A stretch of 64,000 nucleotides of DNA from CAYJAD01 sp964370835 (GCA_964370835.1 CAYJLO010000002.1:53535-117534); one strand, 5' to 3'; numbered from the stretch's first letter, positions 45,588-54,875 are shown. The notes: a model not told the origin generated them from the sequence alone. Numbers and translations are program-made.

Positions 45588-47330
45588 TTAGGCTACAATA
45601 TACAATGATTGTGTGGCATTTCCTGCCGAACTACTTCTACTATGCATATTGCGTTCCAAAGTTGAGTCATTTGGATTTGTACTATCATTTCGAACCTTTC
45701 CGAGATTACGCAAACGTTCTAACATTTCTCTTTGGGCATTTTCTTCCTGTCTGGCATTGTGCTCTTTCATGCCACTCCAGGTATCATGGGAAGCAGAGTT
45801 TTCCTGTGAGCCTTGGCGCACTTCGATTTTATCAACCTTTACGCCTTGATCTTCCAATTGTGCGCGAATTTGCTCCATTTGCCTATGCAGTATTTCTGCC
45901 GTTTCAGACTTTTCGGAGCGAATCATGGCGCTCACTTCACCATTGCGCGCGGTAAGGGTGATGGTAAGAGAACCAAGCTCAGCTGGGTGCAGTTGTAATT
46001 CAATACTCTTGCTTCCATCTCTGGCTGCTGTAAGCATGGCTCTTTCCACTTGCGTGGCGGCCTGAGAGGCCATCTGAGCACGTTGTGCTTGGGCTTGACT
46101 TTGTGCCAACTGCTGAGCACTGTTGGTGGCTAAACCGCCAATGCCCACAACGGGGGTGGTGATATTTTTAGAGGCCACAAGACTTGCGCTGGCGTCAGTG
46201 CGCAAGGAAGTTTTATCAAGCAATTGTCCCCAAGTGTCATTTCTGGTGTCACTTTTAGCATCACCTTTGCCATCGCCAAAACCCTCTTGTTGCATATCTT
46301 TTGCCAGTTCTTTGTCGCCAAGCAATTGCCTATCAAGAGCATCTTTTTGCGATTCGGTGGCATTTTCTAAATTTTTATCCACCTGAGAGGCGCGAGCTCC
46401 TTCAAGGGTTGAATTAACATTTTCCAGCACGGTTTTTTCAATCACAACCTTACTTTGCTCAGTTTTACGCGAAGAAAGCTCAGAAGCGCTTTTTTCCGCC
46501 GCCATACGCTCTTTGGCTTCTTGCAAAAGAGGTCCCATGGTGGCATCAATGGCTACGTTTAACTTTTCTTTATTACTTGCTTCCAAAGCAAAATCATTGA
46601 TGGCAGGTGCTAAAAATGTGGAAAGCTGTGTTTTATTGAGCTTAAGAGAAGAGCCGGTACCAAAATGGCCTAGTAATTGTTGGGTAGAAGTATCTGATAA
46701 GCCCATGGCTTTAGCCAAAACGCCCATTTCATCCTTCGTGATGAGCACACTTTGGCCCTGAAGACTATCCATCTCCTTTACCAAAGCGTCTAAAACTGCT
46801 TTGCCATTTTTGCCATTAAGGTGTCCGCGAATATCGCTGTATAAGTCACCGCTAGGATCTAGCTTTGCGGTAAGTCCTTTTAGTGTCTCGCGTTCTTCTT
46901 CAGAAAGGGTAGGGTAGGTACGCGGGCTTTGTAGGGCAGCCATAACTTCACCCAGTGAAGATCCACCAGGTTGTTCAGCAAGTTTTTTCAACTCTGTGAG
47001 AGTTTCCTCTGGAGCTCCCTCGCGGCGTAAATCTCGCTCAAGTTCACGTAACTCTTCTTGTGTAAAGAGCACTTCTTCTGCGGAATAAGTAACACCATTG
47101 TCTGAGGTTAAATTATAAGGAGCCTGTTCAAGAGGTGTTACTGTTGCGGAATCTTGTAAAGCCACTTCTACAGAGTGACTTTCTCCATTGGCAACAGCAT
47201 TACGCGCTTCTTGCTGGCGAAATAATTCTTCAGCAAAGCTATCACTGCTAGCATCTTGAAAACCGGCACCGATAAAAAAACTCTCGGTGAGGGATAAAGT
47301 ACTTTGAGATGTGGTGGGCAGAATTTGCAT
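45588..47330 (-). CDS. fliK: Flagellar hook-length control protein FliK
   Basis: This 580-residue protein should act as the molecular ruler and export switch for hook completion. The conserved Flg_hook C-terminal domain is at about 420-510: SIELQLHPAELGSLTITLTA and the helix HRQMEQIRAQLEDQGVKVDK. The rest is low-conservation, charged and helical, as usual for FliK. ATG 47330 is used because AGGAG lies eight bases upstream; an in-frame GTG at 47339 abuts that Shine-Dalgarno sequence. It is first in the operon and 27 bases from flgD. Confidence 0.9.
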   Translation of the reverse strand: MQILPTTSQSTLSLTESFFIGAGFQDASSDSFAEELFRQQEARNAVANGESHSVEVALQDSATVTPLEQAPYNLTSDNGVTYSAEEVLFTQEELRELERDLRREGAPEETLTELKKLAEQPGGSSLGEVMAALQSPRTYPTLSEEERETLKGLTAKLDPSGDLYSDIRGHLNGKNGKAVLDALVKEMDSLQGQSVLITKDEMGVLAKAMGLSDTSTQQLLGHFGTGSSLKLNKTQLSTFLAPAINDFALEASNKEKLNVAIDATMGPLLQEAKERMAAEKSASELSSRKTEQSKVVIEKTVLENVNSTLEGARASQVDKNLENATESQKDALDRQLLGDKELAKDMQQEGFGDGKGDAKSDTRNDTWGQLLDKTSLRTDASASLVASKNITTPVVGIGGLATNSAQQLAQSQAQAQRAQMASQAATQVERAMLTAARDGSKSIELQLHPAELGSLTITLTARNGEVSAMIRSEKSETAEILHRQMEQIRAQLEDQGVKVDKIEVRQGSQENSASHDTWSGMKEHNARQEENAQREMLERLRNLGKVRNDSTNPNDSTLERNMHSRSSSAGNATQSLYIVA

Positions 47331-47474
47331 GGTGAACACTCCTTGTAGCTTATGCTATACAAAGAGTGTTCCAAAGTTAAATAGTCTAATATACGCATAG
47401 GTTAGAATTTACCATGCCTGAGAATGCGGCAGAAAGTGCCCTATATATAAAGTAAAATATGCCGCTTACTCAAG

Positions 47475-49160
47475 TTACAAGGCAGCCACTTGACCGTCGG
47501 TGCGTGGCTCTGTGGCGCCCATAAAAATACGTGTGGGGTCATCATCTGTGGGCCTTTTTTGCCAAATGCATTGGCCACGACCAAAGTCCCTATCGCTAAC
47601 GGTGCCATACCGTATATCGTGTCCTTTGCGTTGCAAGGCACTGGCTAAAGCTTGAGGGAAGGAGGCCTCCACCTCCACTGTACGTCCTTGTGTCCAGCGA
47701 AAACGCGGGGCATCCAATGCTGCTTGAGGATTAAGATGTTGATCAAGCATGCGATGAGCCAGCATAACGTGGCCTTGAGGTTGAATAAAGCCACCCATCA
47801 TTCCAAAGGGGCCAAAAGGGCCAAAGGGCGTCATATTCCCCAAAGGCTCACATGTTTGATGGGATTGAGCCTGCGCGGAAGATTTTGTGATAAATCCTGG
47901 GATAATGGTGTGGTAGGGGAGTTTACCGCCGTCCACAACATTGGGGTGCGCTGTATCCATACTGAAACATGCGCCGCGGTTTTGCAAAGCAATGCCCGTT
48001 TCAGGAATGACCACACCAGATCCAAAGCCTGTATAATTGCTCTGAATATACGAAACCATATTACCCATGGCATCAGCTGTGGCAAGGTACACAGTTCCTC
48101 CCTTGGGCGGTGTCATTGGGAGAGGCTCCAAAGCCTTTTCTCCTATGGAGGCCGCGCGCATGGCAGCAAAATCATCTTGTAAGAGCTCTTCCACCGTCAC
48201 ACGCATATGTGCCGGATCTGCAATATGTGCAAGGCCATCCACAAAGGCGAGCTTAACGGCTTCAATGAGTCTGTGCATGGTCTCGGGGCTATCAGCATTG
48301 GTCATATCAAAATTTTTCAGAATATTAAGGGCCATAAGAGACACTAATCCATGTCCATTGGGAGGTAATTCCCAAATATCATGGTCGCGATAGGTCACTT
48401 TTATGGGATCTACCCAACGCGGTTGAAAGTGCGCCAAATCCTCGCCACGCAGAAAGCCGCCTTCTTTGCGCATGAAAGCATCTATTTTCTCTGCAAGTAT
48501 ACCGTCATAGAAGGCTCTTGAGCCTGTTTCAGCTATGGCACGCAAGGTAGCGGCTTGCTCAGGTGAACGCCATAAGGTTCCTGCCTGAGGGGTTTTTCCA
48601 TTTTGCGTAAAAGCTTCAAAAAAAGTTCGTACCGCAGCATGATTCTTTAAAGCATTGGTATAGTGTTCATGCGCTTTTTGCCATAATTCAGCTGTAATGG
48701 GAGCCACAGCAAAGCCTTTTTCTGCGTACTCAATGGCAGGTGCCAAGCATGTTTCCAAGGATAACGCGCCAAAGCGTTTATTTAAAGCTGCCCAAGCTGC
48801 AGGTATGCCCGGTACCGTAATGGGGAGTAAGCCATCATGGGGCATGGTTTCATGTCCGGCTTTTTTAACCAATGCATGGTGTAATAATTTTGGAGCAGGC
48901 CCACTGGAATTAAGGCCAAAAAGTTCTTCTCGCATCCACACCATGGCAAAAGCATCTCCGCCAATGCCATTACCCGTGGGTTCAACAACGCTTAAGCACG
49001 CCGCCGTGGCCACCGCCGCATCCACAGCATTGCCGCCTTGTTGCAAAATTTGTAAACCGGCTTGTGCTGCCAAAGGTTGAGAAGTTGCCACCATGGCACG
49101 CGAACCAAAAACCACATGGCGTCGTGAAGCATAAGGATAATAATACGGGTCGTAATGCAT
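47475..49160 (-). CDS. ggt: Gamma-glutamyltransferase family protein, no signal peptide
   Basis: This 561-residue Ntn-hydrolase precursor opens FGSRAMVATSQPLAAQAGLQ, then GGNAVDAAVATAACLSVVEP, the GGT N-terminal signature. The autoprocessing nucleophile is the Thr in KGGTVYLATADAMGNMVSYI (about 352). Enzymes of the family hydrolyse or transfer gamma-glutamyl groups such as from glutathione. Unlike periplasmic GGT there is no signal peptide (MHYDPYYYPYASRR), suggesting a cytoplasmic enzyme of the YwrD-like type. It lies between the hook operon and degP, both on the same strand. Confidence 0.92.
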   Translation of the reverse strand: MHYDPYYYPYASRRHVVFGSRAMVATSQPLAAQAGLQILQQGGNAVDAAVATAACLSVVEPTGNGIGGDAFAMVWMREELFGLNSSGPAPKLLHHALVKKAGHETMPHDGLLPITVPGIPAAWAALNKRFGALSLETCLAPAIEYAEKGFAVAPITAELWQKAHEHYTNALKNHAAVRTFFEAFTQNGKTPQAGTLWRSPEQAATLRAIAETGSRAFYDGILAEKIDAFMRKEGGFLRGEDLAHFQPRWVDPIKVTYRDHDIWELPPNGHGLVSLMALNILKNFDMTNADSPETMHRLIEAVKLAFVDGLAHIADPAHMRVTVEELLQDDFAAMRAASIGEKALEPLPMTPPKGGTVYLATADAMGNMVSYIQSNYTGFGSGVVIPETGIALQNRGACFSMDTAHPNVVDGGKLPYHTIIPGFITKSSAQAQSHQTCEPLGNMTPFGPFGPFGMMGGFIQPQGHVMLAHRMLDQHLNPQAALDAPRFRWTQGRTVEVEASFPQALASALQRKGHDIRYGTVSDRDFGRGQCIWQKRPTDDDPTRIFMGATEPRTDGQVAAL

Positions 49161-49279
49161 AAAGATAAGCCTCGCTTAAAAGTGGAAATTCAAGTGAAGC
49201 TTAAAGTTTTGGTAATTGTCTGTCAATATGATGTAGTTTTGGGGAGTGTTATTTTTTTAGAATTTCGATGGTATTTGTA

Positions 49280-49337
49280 TTTTATTTTTTGGGGGAACTT
49301 TTGAAAAAGTTCCCCCAAACCCCCTCAAAATTTTTAA
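49280..49337 (-). repeat. Long-hairpin intergenic repeat, copy 2
   Basis: A 15-bp perfect stem, TTTGGGGGAACTTTT (49288-49302) with its complement at 49305-49319 and a GA loop. On the minus strand it is preceded by AAAAATTTTGAGGGGG and followed by AAAAAATAAAA, matching copy 1. It sits between the degP 3' end and the ggt start. Confidence 0.72.
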
Positions 49338-49393
49338 TGGCGGTATATATTTTGCCATAAAGATATCTTTCCGCCCTGATGATATTTTAAAAA

Positions 49394-49427
49394 TATAAAA
49401 GGGTGCACTTATACAAGCGCACCCTTT
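49394..49427 (-). terminator. Terminator of degP
   Basis: AAAGGGTGC (49398-49406) and GCACCCTTT (49419-49427) form a 9-bp stem; on the minus strand it runs into TATATTTTT. Confidence 0.82.
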
Positions 49428-49455
49428 ATATAGGGGAGTTTTTAGTAGATTGTTG

Positions 49456-50892
49456 TTACTTAACGCTTAGCGGCACAGCCACAAAGCTCACCTCACCACG
49501 GCGGCTCACTTGTAACATGACAGCGCCGCGCGCGGTTACGTCCTGAATGATTTTAGCCAATGCTTTTGCGTCATTTACAGGAGTTAAATTGGCAGAAAGG
49601 ATTACATCGCCTTGGCGAATACCAGCTTCAGCTGCAGGCTTGCCTTGTTCAACTTCTGCCACGAGAAGACCTTGTCCGGCCTCTACGTTAAGGCTTTTTG
49701 CTTCATCAACAGTTAAAGGACGCACAGAAATCCCCAGCGTCACCGCTTCTTGTTCCTGCTTTCCAGCAGGTCCATTGTCTTGAGCATTTAGCTGGCTGGC
49801 ATTACGCTCACCCAACGTGACTTTAAGATTTTTCTTTTTACCATCACGCCACACTGTCACCGTGGTTGTGGCACCAGGCTTTTGCCCGGCAATGGCACGT
49901 AATAGCGCAGCAGAATCTTCCACTTCCTTACCGTCAACGGCAATAATTACGTCACCGGCTTTGATTCCGGCTTTGGCTGCGGGTTCATTTTCCATGACAC
50001 TGCTGATGAGAGCACCTTTGGCTTTATCCAAACCTAAAGCTTTGGCTGCATTTTCAGTAAGAGCTTGCATGGTTACGCCAATCCAACCGCGACTCACTTT
50101 CTTGCCGGTTTTTAACTGTTCCGTAACATAAGCTGCTTGTGTGCTTGGAATGGCAAAGCCAATACCTTGGCCACTGGCAATAATAGCCGTGTTAATACCT
50201 ACTACCTCTCCTTGCATATTCAGCAAAGGGCCACCGCTATTACCGGGATTAATGGAAGCGTCCGTTTGTAAAAAATTATCAAAGGGGCCAGAGTTAATGT
50301 TACGACCTTTGGCAGAGAGAATACCGGAAGTGACGGTATGCTCCAGGCCAAAAGGATTCCCAATGGCAAGCACCCATTCTCCCACGCGAGCTTTGTCAGA
50401 ATCAGCGAAGGTTAGGTAGGGGAGTTTATCCTTTACATCCACTTTTAATAAAGCAATGTCAGTTTCTTCGTCAGAGCCCACCAATTTTGCAGAAATGGCT
50501 TCTGCCTTACCAATGGCTCCTTGTAGATTAACATTAATAACATCTGCACCTTTTACCACATGGAAATTGGTAACAATGTATCCATCTTCCGAGATGATAA
50601 AACCAGTGCCAAGGGAGCGTTGCTTACTTTCCGGTCTTTGAGGTTGCTGCCCTTGAAAGGGTTGAAACTGTTCAAAAAAGCGATCAAATCCAGGAGGCAA
50701 TCCTGGTATGAATTCTTGCATAAATTTTTGTTTATTAGCGCTGGATTTTCTTTCTGTGCTAATATTTACCACAGAAGACCCAGCCTTTTCCGCAAGATCT
50801 ACAAAATTGGGCAACTGGGCCGCTTGGACCATAGTAGCACTTAGTAAAAGGGTGAAAATAAAAAAACTTGTGAGTGTTTTACGAGTAATCAT
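49456..50892 (-). CDS. degP: Periplasmic serine protease DegP/HtrA type
   Basis: This 478-residue periplasmic protease and chaperone starts with a clear signal peptide (ITRKTLTSFFIFTLLLSATM, cleavage near VQA-AQ). The trypsin-like triad is visible: His in NFHVVKG, Asp in DEETDIALLKVD, Ser in NPGNSGGPLL. Two PDZ domains follow (about 280-370 and 385-475). AAGGAG stands before the ATG. It is a single-gene unit ending at its own terminator. Confidence 0.96.
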   Translation of the reverse strand: MITRKTLTSFFIFTLLLSATMVQAAQLPNFVDLAEKAGSSVVNISTERKSSANKQKFMQEFIPGLPPGFDRFFEQFQPFQGQQPQRPESKQRSLGTGFIISEDGYIVTNFHVVKGADVINVNLQGAIGKAEAISAKLVGSDEETDIALLKVDVKDKLPYLTFADSDKARVGEWVLAIGNPFGLEHTVTSGILSAKGRNINSGPFDNFLQTDASINPGNSGGPLLNMQGEVVGINTAIIASGQGIGFAIPSTQAAYVTEQLKTGKKVSRGWIGVTMQALTENAAKALGLDKAKGALISSVMENEPAAKAGIKAGDVIIAVDGKEVEDSAALLRAIAGQKPGATTTVTVWRDGKKKNLKVTLGERNASQLNAQDNGPAGKQEQEAVTLGISVRPLTVDEAKSLNVEAGQGLLVAEVEQGKPAAEAGIRQGDVILSANLTPVNDAKALAKIIQDVTARGAVMLQVSRRGEVSFVAVPLSVK

Positions 50893-51197
50893 GTATTCTC
50901 CTTAGGGAAATTTCCTCTATACACTAAACTGAACTCCATAGAAAAAGGGCATAACACCCTTCCCGCCATAAATATAAGCAAAAAATTTTTAATGTGAAGA
51001 TGTCAAAGACACATTCTTTAAAGATTTGTTGACGCTAAAAAAAATATATGCCACTTACAAATAATATATGAGATTAAAATGTATAAGATTTTTTTAAGAC
51101 ATCTTTACTTACTTAAAGTAAAACTTGATATTTTCAAATTTTACTTCATAAATATGGCTTATAATGAATGTACAGACAAAAAATAATGAGGCTTTCT
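50893..51197. other. Divergent spacer degP / MFS transporter
   Basis: This AT-rich 305-base region contains TATAAT (51160-51165) upstream of the MFS gene without a good -35, and a perfect inverted repeat TTTACTT-ACTTA-AAGTAAA (51104-51122) about 40 bases further up. No coding sequence is seen. Confidence 0.45.
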
Positions 51198-52367
51198 ATG
51201 TTTTTACAAAAAATTCAAGATAATAAAGAATTATATATATTGTTTTTAGCAACCATGCTTACTTTAGCAACCATGTATCTTCCACAGCCCTTACTTTCTA
51301 CCATACAAAAAAATTTTCCAAGCCATAGCGATGCACACATAGCTTTACTCATGACAGTGGTCTTCGTCCCCTTAAGCATAGCACCGCTTTTATATGGAGC
51401 CGTTTTGAGTGCCTTTTCTACTAAAAGGGTTTTACTCTGTTCTGTTGCATTGCTTTTGTGTTCTTCTTTAGGCTTATTTCTTTTAGAGCAATTTGAAATA
51501 ATACTTTTTTTAAGGCTTATTCAAGGTCTTGTGGTACCAGCCATGCTCACCTCACTCATGGCGCATTTATCAGCACAATATAGTGGTGCCACCTTACAGC
51601 ATATCATGGCCACCTATATAGCAGCCACTATTTTAGGTGGCCTTATGGGACGTATTTTTTCCGGCATCATTGCTTCAGCCTTTTCCTGGCAAACTTCATT
51701 TATGTTTTTAACCATAGCTCTTACTCTTCTTTTATATCTTGTATCTAATTTAGAAGAGCAGCCCAAAACAACATTTACCAAATTTTCCATGGCTGAATTT
51801 CATGATATAGTGCATACAAAAGGCATCAAACGTTTACTTTTCATAGAAAGCATGTGTTTTTTTGTTTTTGTGGCCTTAGCCACGTACTTACCTTTTTTCT
51901 TAACGCAAATAGATAATACCATCTCAGAATGGCGCATCGGCCTCATGTATTTAGGTTATGGCATGGGTATTATTGTTGCCCTAAAGTCGGGCAAAATTAT
52001 TGCTTATGTGGGCGGAAGCGTACGCAGTATACGCCTTGGAGTGCTCATTTTTGGCATTTCTTTGGCGCTTTTTCTTGTTCCCAACGTATATTGTATCTTT
52101 GCCGCCATGTTTTTATTATGCACAGGGCAATTCTTAGAGCACAGTATCACTCCCGGTTTGGTTAATCGCATTTGCCCCTACAATAGAAACGCCGTCAATG
52201 GTTTATACCTCTCCATTTATTATCTTGGTGGCGCCTTGGGGTCATATCTTCCCGGATATATTTTTGAATATTTGGGTTGGCGAGCTCTTATTGCTTTTCT
52301 TGCATGTTTACTCTTGGCGGCGTTAGTGGCCAGCTTAGGGTTGGAAAAACATACGCCGCAACAATAA
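51198..52367 (+). CDS. MFS transporter
   Basis: This is a 389-residue twelve-segment MFS permease. The first membrane segment follows MFLQKIQDNKELYILF, and the RLIQGLVVPAMLTSLMAHLS segment resembles sugar or drug efflux members. The substrate is unknown. ATG 51198 has GAGG six bases upstream; in-frame ATGs at 51168 and 51186 lack one. A dyad in the promoter region suggests specific control. It converges with the pseudouridine synthase gene. Confidence 0.87.
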   Translation: MFLQKIQDNKELYILFLATMLTLATMYLPQPLLSTIQKNFPSHSDAHIALLMTVVFVPLSIAPLLYGAVLSAFSTKRVLLCSVALLLCSSLGLFLLEQFEIILFLRLIQGLVVPAMLTSLMAHLSAQYSGATLQHIMATYIAATILGGLMGRIFSGIIASAFSWQTSFMFLTIALTLLLYLVSNLEEQPKTTFTKFSMAEFHDIVHTKGIKRLLFIESMCFFVFVALATYLPFFLTQIDNTISEWRIGLMYLGYGMGIIVALKSGKIIAYVGGSVRSIRLGVLIFGISLALFLVPNVYCIFAAMFLLCTGQFLEHSITPGLVNRICPYNRNAVNGLYLSIYYLGGALGSYLPGYIFEYLGWRALIAFLACLLLAALVASLGLEKHTPQQ

Positions 52368-52390
52368 TACTTATAAATACATAACAATAC

Positions 52391-53260
52391 TTATAAATCC
52401 ACAGCTCTGTATAAGGCTTTTAGCTCAGCAAGGCTTAGTTCGCGCACTTTTCCCACAGGAATATCTAATTCTATGGGGCCTTGCACCACACGTGTAAGCT
52501 TTAAAATGGTTAACTGTAAATCACGACACATACGACGGATTTGCCTATTTATGCCTTGATGTAAAGTAAGTTCCAAAAGGGTAGAGCGAGACTCTTGGCG
52601 CAAAATTCGAACTTTCACAGGAGCTAATTTTTCCCCTTCTTGCAAGGTCATACCACTTTCCATGATTGAGATTTGTGAAGGATGAATCGATTCACGCACC
52701 CAAACCTCATAAATTTTAGGTAAATGATACCGCGGATGTGCAAGCCTTTGAGCAAAATGGCCATCGTCTGTAAGTAGTAATAATCCTTCAGAAAAATAAT
52801 CTAAACGCCCCACAGTAAAAAGTCTTTTAGAACGCCAAACTTCAGGCAAAATATCAAAAATGGTCGTACGACCTTCAGGATCATGTGCAGTACATAAAGT
52901 TTGTATGGGCTTATGCATGAGTAAATACGAGCGCGCATCTTGGCGTTGAATTATTTGACCGTGAACGCGTATCTCATCTTGAGGTGAAACTTTATGTCCC
53001 AAGTTGGTTACACGCTCACCATTTACAAATACATTGCCGGCAGCAATAAATTCTTCGGCTTTGCGACGCGAGCAAAAACCAGCGTCGGCCAAAGCCTTAT
53101 TAATACGAACGCTATCATCATTATTTTGTGCTGTGGTGGATGTAGCAGAAGACACGGAGCTTGATGCTGGCCTTGTGGACTTTCGAGAATGTTCCGACGG
53201 TTTTGCAGATGAATTCTTCTTTTTGTATGGTCCGCCATTGGTTTTTTTTTCACTGGGCAT
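52391..53260 (-). CDS. RluB/RsuA-type rRNA pseudouridine synthase
   Basis: This 289-residue enzyme isomerises specific uridines in rRNA. After a Ser/Lys-rich N-terminus (1-50) comes an S4 RNA-binding domain (RINKALADAGFCSRRKAEEF), then the synthase domain with the catalytic Asp in VGRLDYFSEGLLLLTDDG and the closing motif GINRQIRRMCRDL. It is RluB-like by length and S4 domain; the exact target position is inferred. GGAG precedes the ATG. Confidence 0.93.
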   Translation of the reverse strand: MPSEKKTNGGPYKKKNSSAKPSEHSRKSTRPASSSVSSATSTTAQNNDDSVRINKALADAGFCSRRKAEEFIAAGNVFVNGERVTNLGHKVSPQDEIRVHGQIIQRQDARSYLLMHKPIQTLCTAHDPEGRTTIFDILPEVWRSKRLFTVGRLDYFSEGLLLLTDDGHFAQRLAHPRYHLPKIYEVWVRESIHPSQISIMESGMTLQEGEKLAPVKVRILRQESRSTLLELTLHQGINRQIRRMCRDLQLTILKLTRVVQGPIELDIPVGKVRELSLAELKALYRAVDL

Positions 53261-53702
53261 TTTAAGCTCCTAAAAATAAAAATAGGGATAAGAAGTCGTA
53301 AATTTTTTTTTAACGTCTTAAAAAAAACGACATTCAACAGCCATCATCTAATATGAAGCTGAAGAAATGGAAAGCTAAACTTTAACACACAAAATAATAG
53401 GGTTCATAAAAGAAACTCAAAAAATTACAAAGAACAGTAGGCATGCAAAAGGAAGAATGTTCAGCAATGGGGGTTTGTCCTAGTAAGTATATGTTTTTTT
53501 TGAAAAATTTATGGGTTATATGTAAAAACCGCATTGCAAAGTTTACATAATTATCATTATGAGACATTCACATAAGTATTGTGCACCACTCTCAAAGCCA
53601 TATTTTTTAGCCATACGCTTTTTTTTCCCTTTTCCGTGCTTGCCATGTTAGACACCACAGCGTAAAATGTGCGTCACGTTTTAACCATGTAAAGGAGTTC
53701 AT
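53261..53702. other. Long AT-rich spacer upstream of the RdgC-like pair
   Basis: These 442 bases hold no ORF with a ribosome-binding site on either strand. A Fur-box-like site and promoter lie at 53534-53563. The 3' end has T-rich tracts (around 53627) without a strong stem, so a small regulatory RNA between 53570 and 53640 is conceivable but unproven. Confidence 0.4.
53534..53563 (+). promoter_or_regulatory. Promoter with Fur-box-like operator
   Basis: TTGCAA (53534-53539) is followed after 17-18 bases by TTATGA/TATGAG. On the minus strand CATAATGATAATTATG (53561-53546) matches the Fur consensus GATAATGATAATCATTATC at 13 of 19 positions, including 11 in a row. It overlaps the -10 element. 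The nearest downstream gene is the RdgC-like ORF 140 bases away. Confidence 0.45.
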
Positions 53703-54323
53703 ATGGGACTTGCCAGCACTTCCAGTTCATTTACGCGTTTTAAAATCATGGATGATATTCCAAAAGAACTATGGACTAGCATTACTGAAAAATTACAATT
53801 GTTTGCCTTTCAAGATATTGATAATACAGCTGAAGAAAGCTCCCATGGTTGGACTTGCTTTGACGATATGCTCGATACACAATGGAATACAGCTCCGCCG
53901 CAAAAAGGTGAATATATTGTATTTTCTTTGCGTTTAGATACGCGTCGTGTGCCTCCTGGTGTTATCAAAAAGCATTTGGCTCTTGCGCTTCAAGATGAGA
54001 AAAAGAAAATGCAAGAACAAAATAAAACCTACATCAGCCGTGAAAGAAAAAAAGAAATAAAAGAACAAGTTATGCTGCGTTTACGTCAGCGTTTCTTACC
54101 TATTCCTGCGGAATTTAATGTGGTGTGGTCCAGTACTAAAAATACAGTATGGTTCATGTCTACACAAAATAAGATGCTTGAATTATTTACAGAATTATTT
54201 ACAAAGACTTTTGATTTGCATCTTGATCAAATGACCCCTTATGGCCTTGCCAGCACTTTTTTAAACGAAGCTCAGCTTATTCAGCTCGATATGCTTGAAC
54301 CTACCCACTTTGCCGCGGAGTAA
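53703..54323 (+). CDS. RdgC-like protein, N-terminal half
   Basis: This is a 206-residue protein. The layout matches the N-terminal region of RdgC, a ring-shaped DNA-binding protein that modulates RecA: an early FKIMDDIP strand, HGWTCFDDM, EYIVFSLRLDTRRVPPGV, then ISRERKKEIKEQVMLRLRQRFLP, which corresponds to the conserved basic KExKE..LLP helix. E. coli RdgC is about 300 residues, so this is only part; the remainder appears to be the next ORF. AAGGAG precedes the ATG. The two genes are separated by three bases. Confidence 0.65.
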   Translation: MGLASTSSSFTRFKIMDDIPKELWTSITEKLQLFAFQDIDNTAEESSHGWTCFDDMLDTQWNTAPPQKGEYIVFSLRLDTRRVPPGVIKKHLALALQDEKKKMQEQNKTYISRERKKEIKEQVMLRLRQRFLPIPAEFNVVWSSTKNTVWFMSTQNKMLELFTELFTKTFDLHLDQMTPYGLASTFLNEAQLIQLDMLEPTHFAAE

Positions 54324-54326
54324 GAC

Positions 54327-54851
54327 ATGGCCAATGAAATCACCACAGATGTAGTACTAGGACAAGAATTTTTAACGTGGCTTTGGTTCCAAAGCGACAC
54401 AGCTCCTCACGATTTTCAAGATAAAAATGGTATGCCCTTTGCGGTTTCCATGGAACAACGCATTGTCGTTCAAGGTGGCGAAGGTGATAGCCTTGAAACG
54501 GCCTCAGTGTCAGGTTCCCTTTCTCCCTTACGTGAGGCTCGTTTTGGCCTTGCCACAGGCAAGAAAGTAACTCGTGCCTTGGTGCGTTTTGAAAAGGACG
54601 AACTCGCATGGCAAGTGGGCCTTAAAGCCGAAGATTTTTCTTGTAATGGATTGCGTACACCTAAAATTGAAAAAGAAAGTGATGATGATGACCCAGACGC
54701 TTTCTTATTGGAAAAAATCTATTTGATGGAATTATGCCTTGAGCTTTTAGACGGACTCTATGTGCACTTTATCCAATTACGTCTTTCTCCCTCGTGGAAG
54801 GAAGAAGTGCAGCGTATCCACGAATGGATGACTAAACGAGATAACATTTAA
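54327..54851 (+). CDS. RdgC-like protein, C-terminal half (separate ORF)
   Basis: This 174-residue protein begins with LGQEFLTWLWFQSDTA, which resembles the segment starting the C-terminal domain of longer RdgC-like proteins. It continues with EARFGLATGKKVTRALVRFE and ends in a helical region (FLLEKIYLMELCLELLDGLY). No frameshift joins it to the preceding ORF: the upstream stop TAA is followed by GAC and then this ATG. Codon use is normal in both, so two cooperating subunits are as likely as a recent split. No other domain is recognised. Confidence 0.6.
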   Translation: MANEITTDVVLGQEFLTWLWFQSDTAPHDFQDKNGMPFAVSMEQRIVVQGGEGDSLETASVSGSLSPLREARFGLATGKKVTRALVRFEKDELAWQVGLKAEDFSCNGLRTPKIEKESDDDDPDAFLLEKIYLMELCLELLDGLYVHFIQLRLSPSWKEEVQRIHEWMTKRDNI

Positions 54852-54875
54852 CTGCTTTTTGAGATTTCTCATGGA

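Noticed and set aside
47430..47455. Sigma-54-like promoter upstream of fliK (GGGCAC..CCGCA on the minus strand)
   Set aside because: The GG and GC elements are one base too far apart for the strict -24/-12 spacing, and TTGCA is poorly matched.
53382..53567. 60-residue minus-strand ORF in the spacer upstream of the RdgC-like pair
   Set aside because: No ribosome-binding site, AT-driven composition, no recognisable similarity, and it overlaps the promoter and Fur-box-like region.
53570..53702. A Fur-controlled small RNA gene
   Set aside because: No convincing terminator stem ends the stretch, so I mention it only as a possibility and do not call it.
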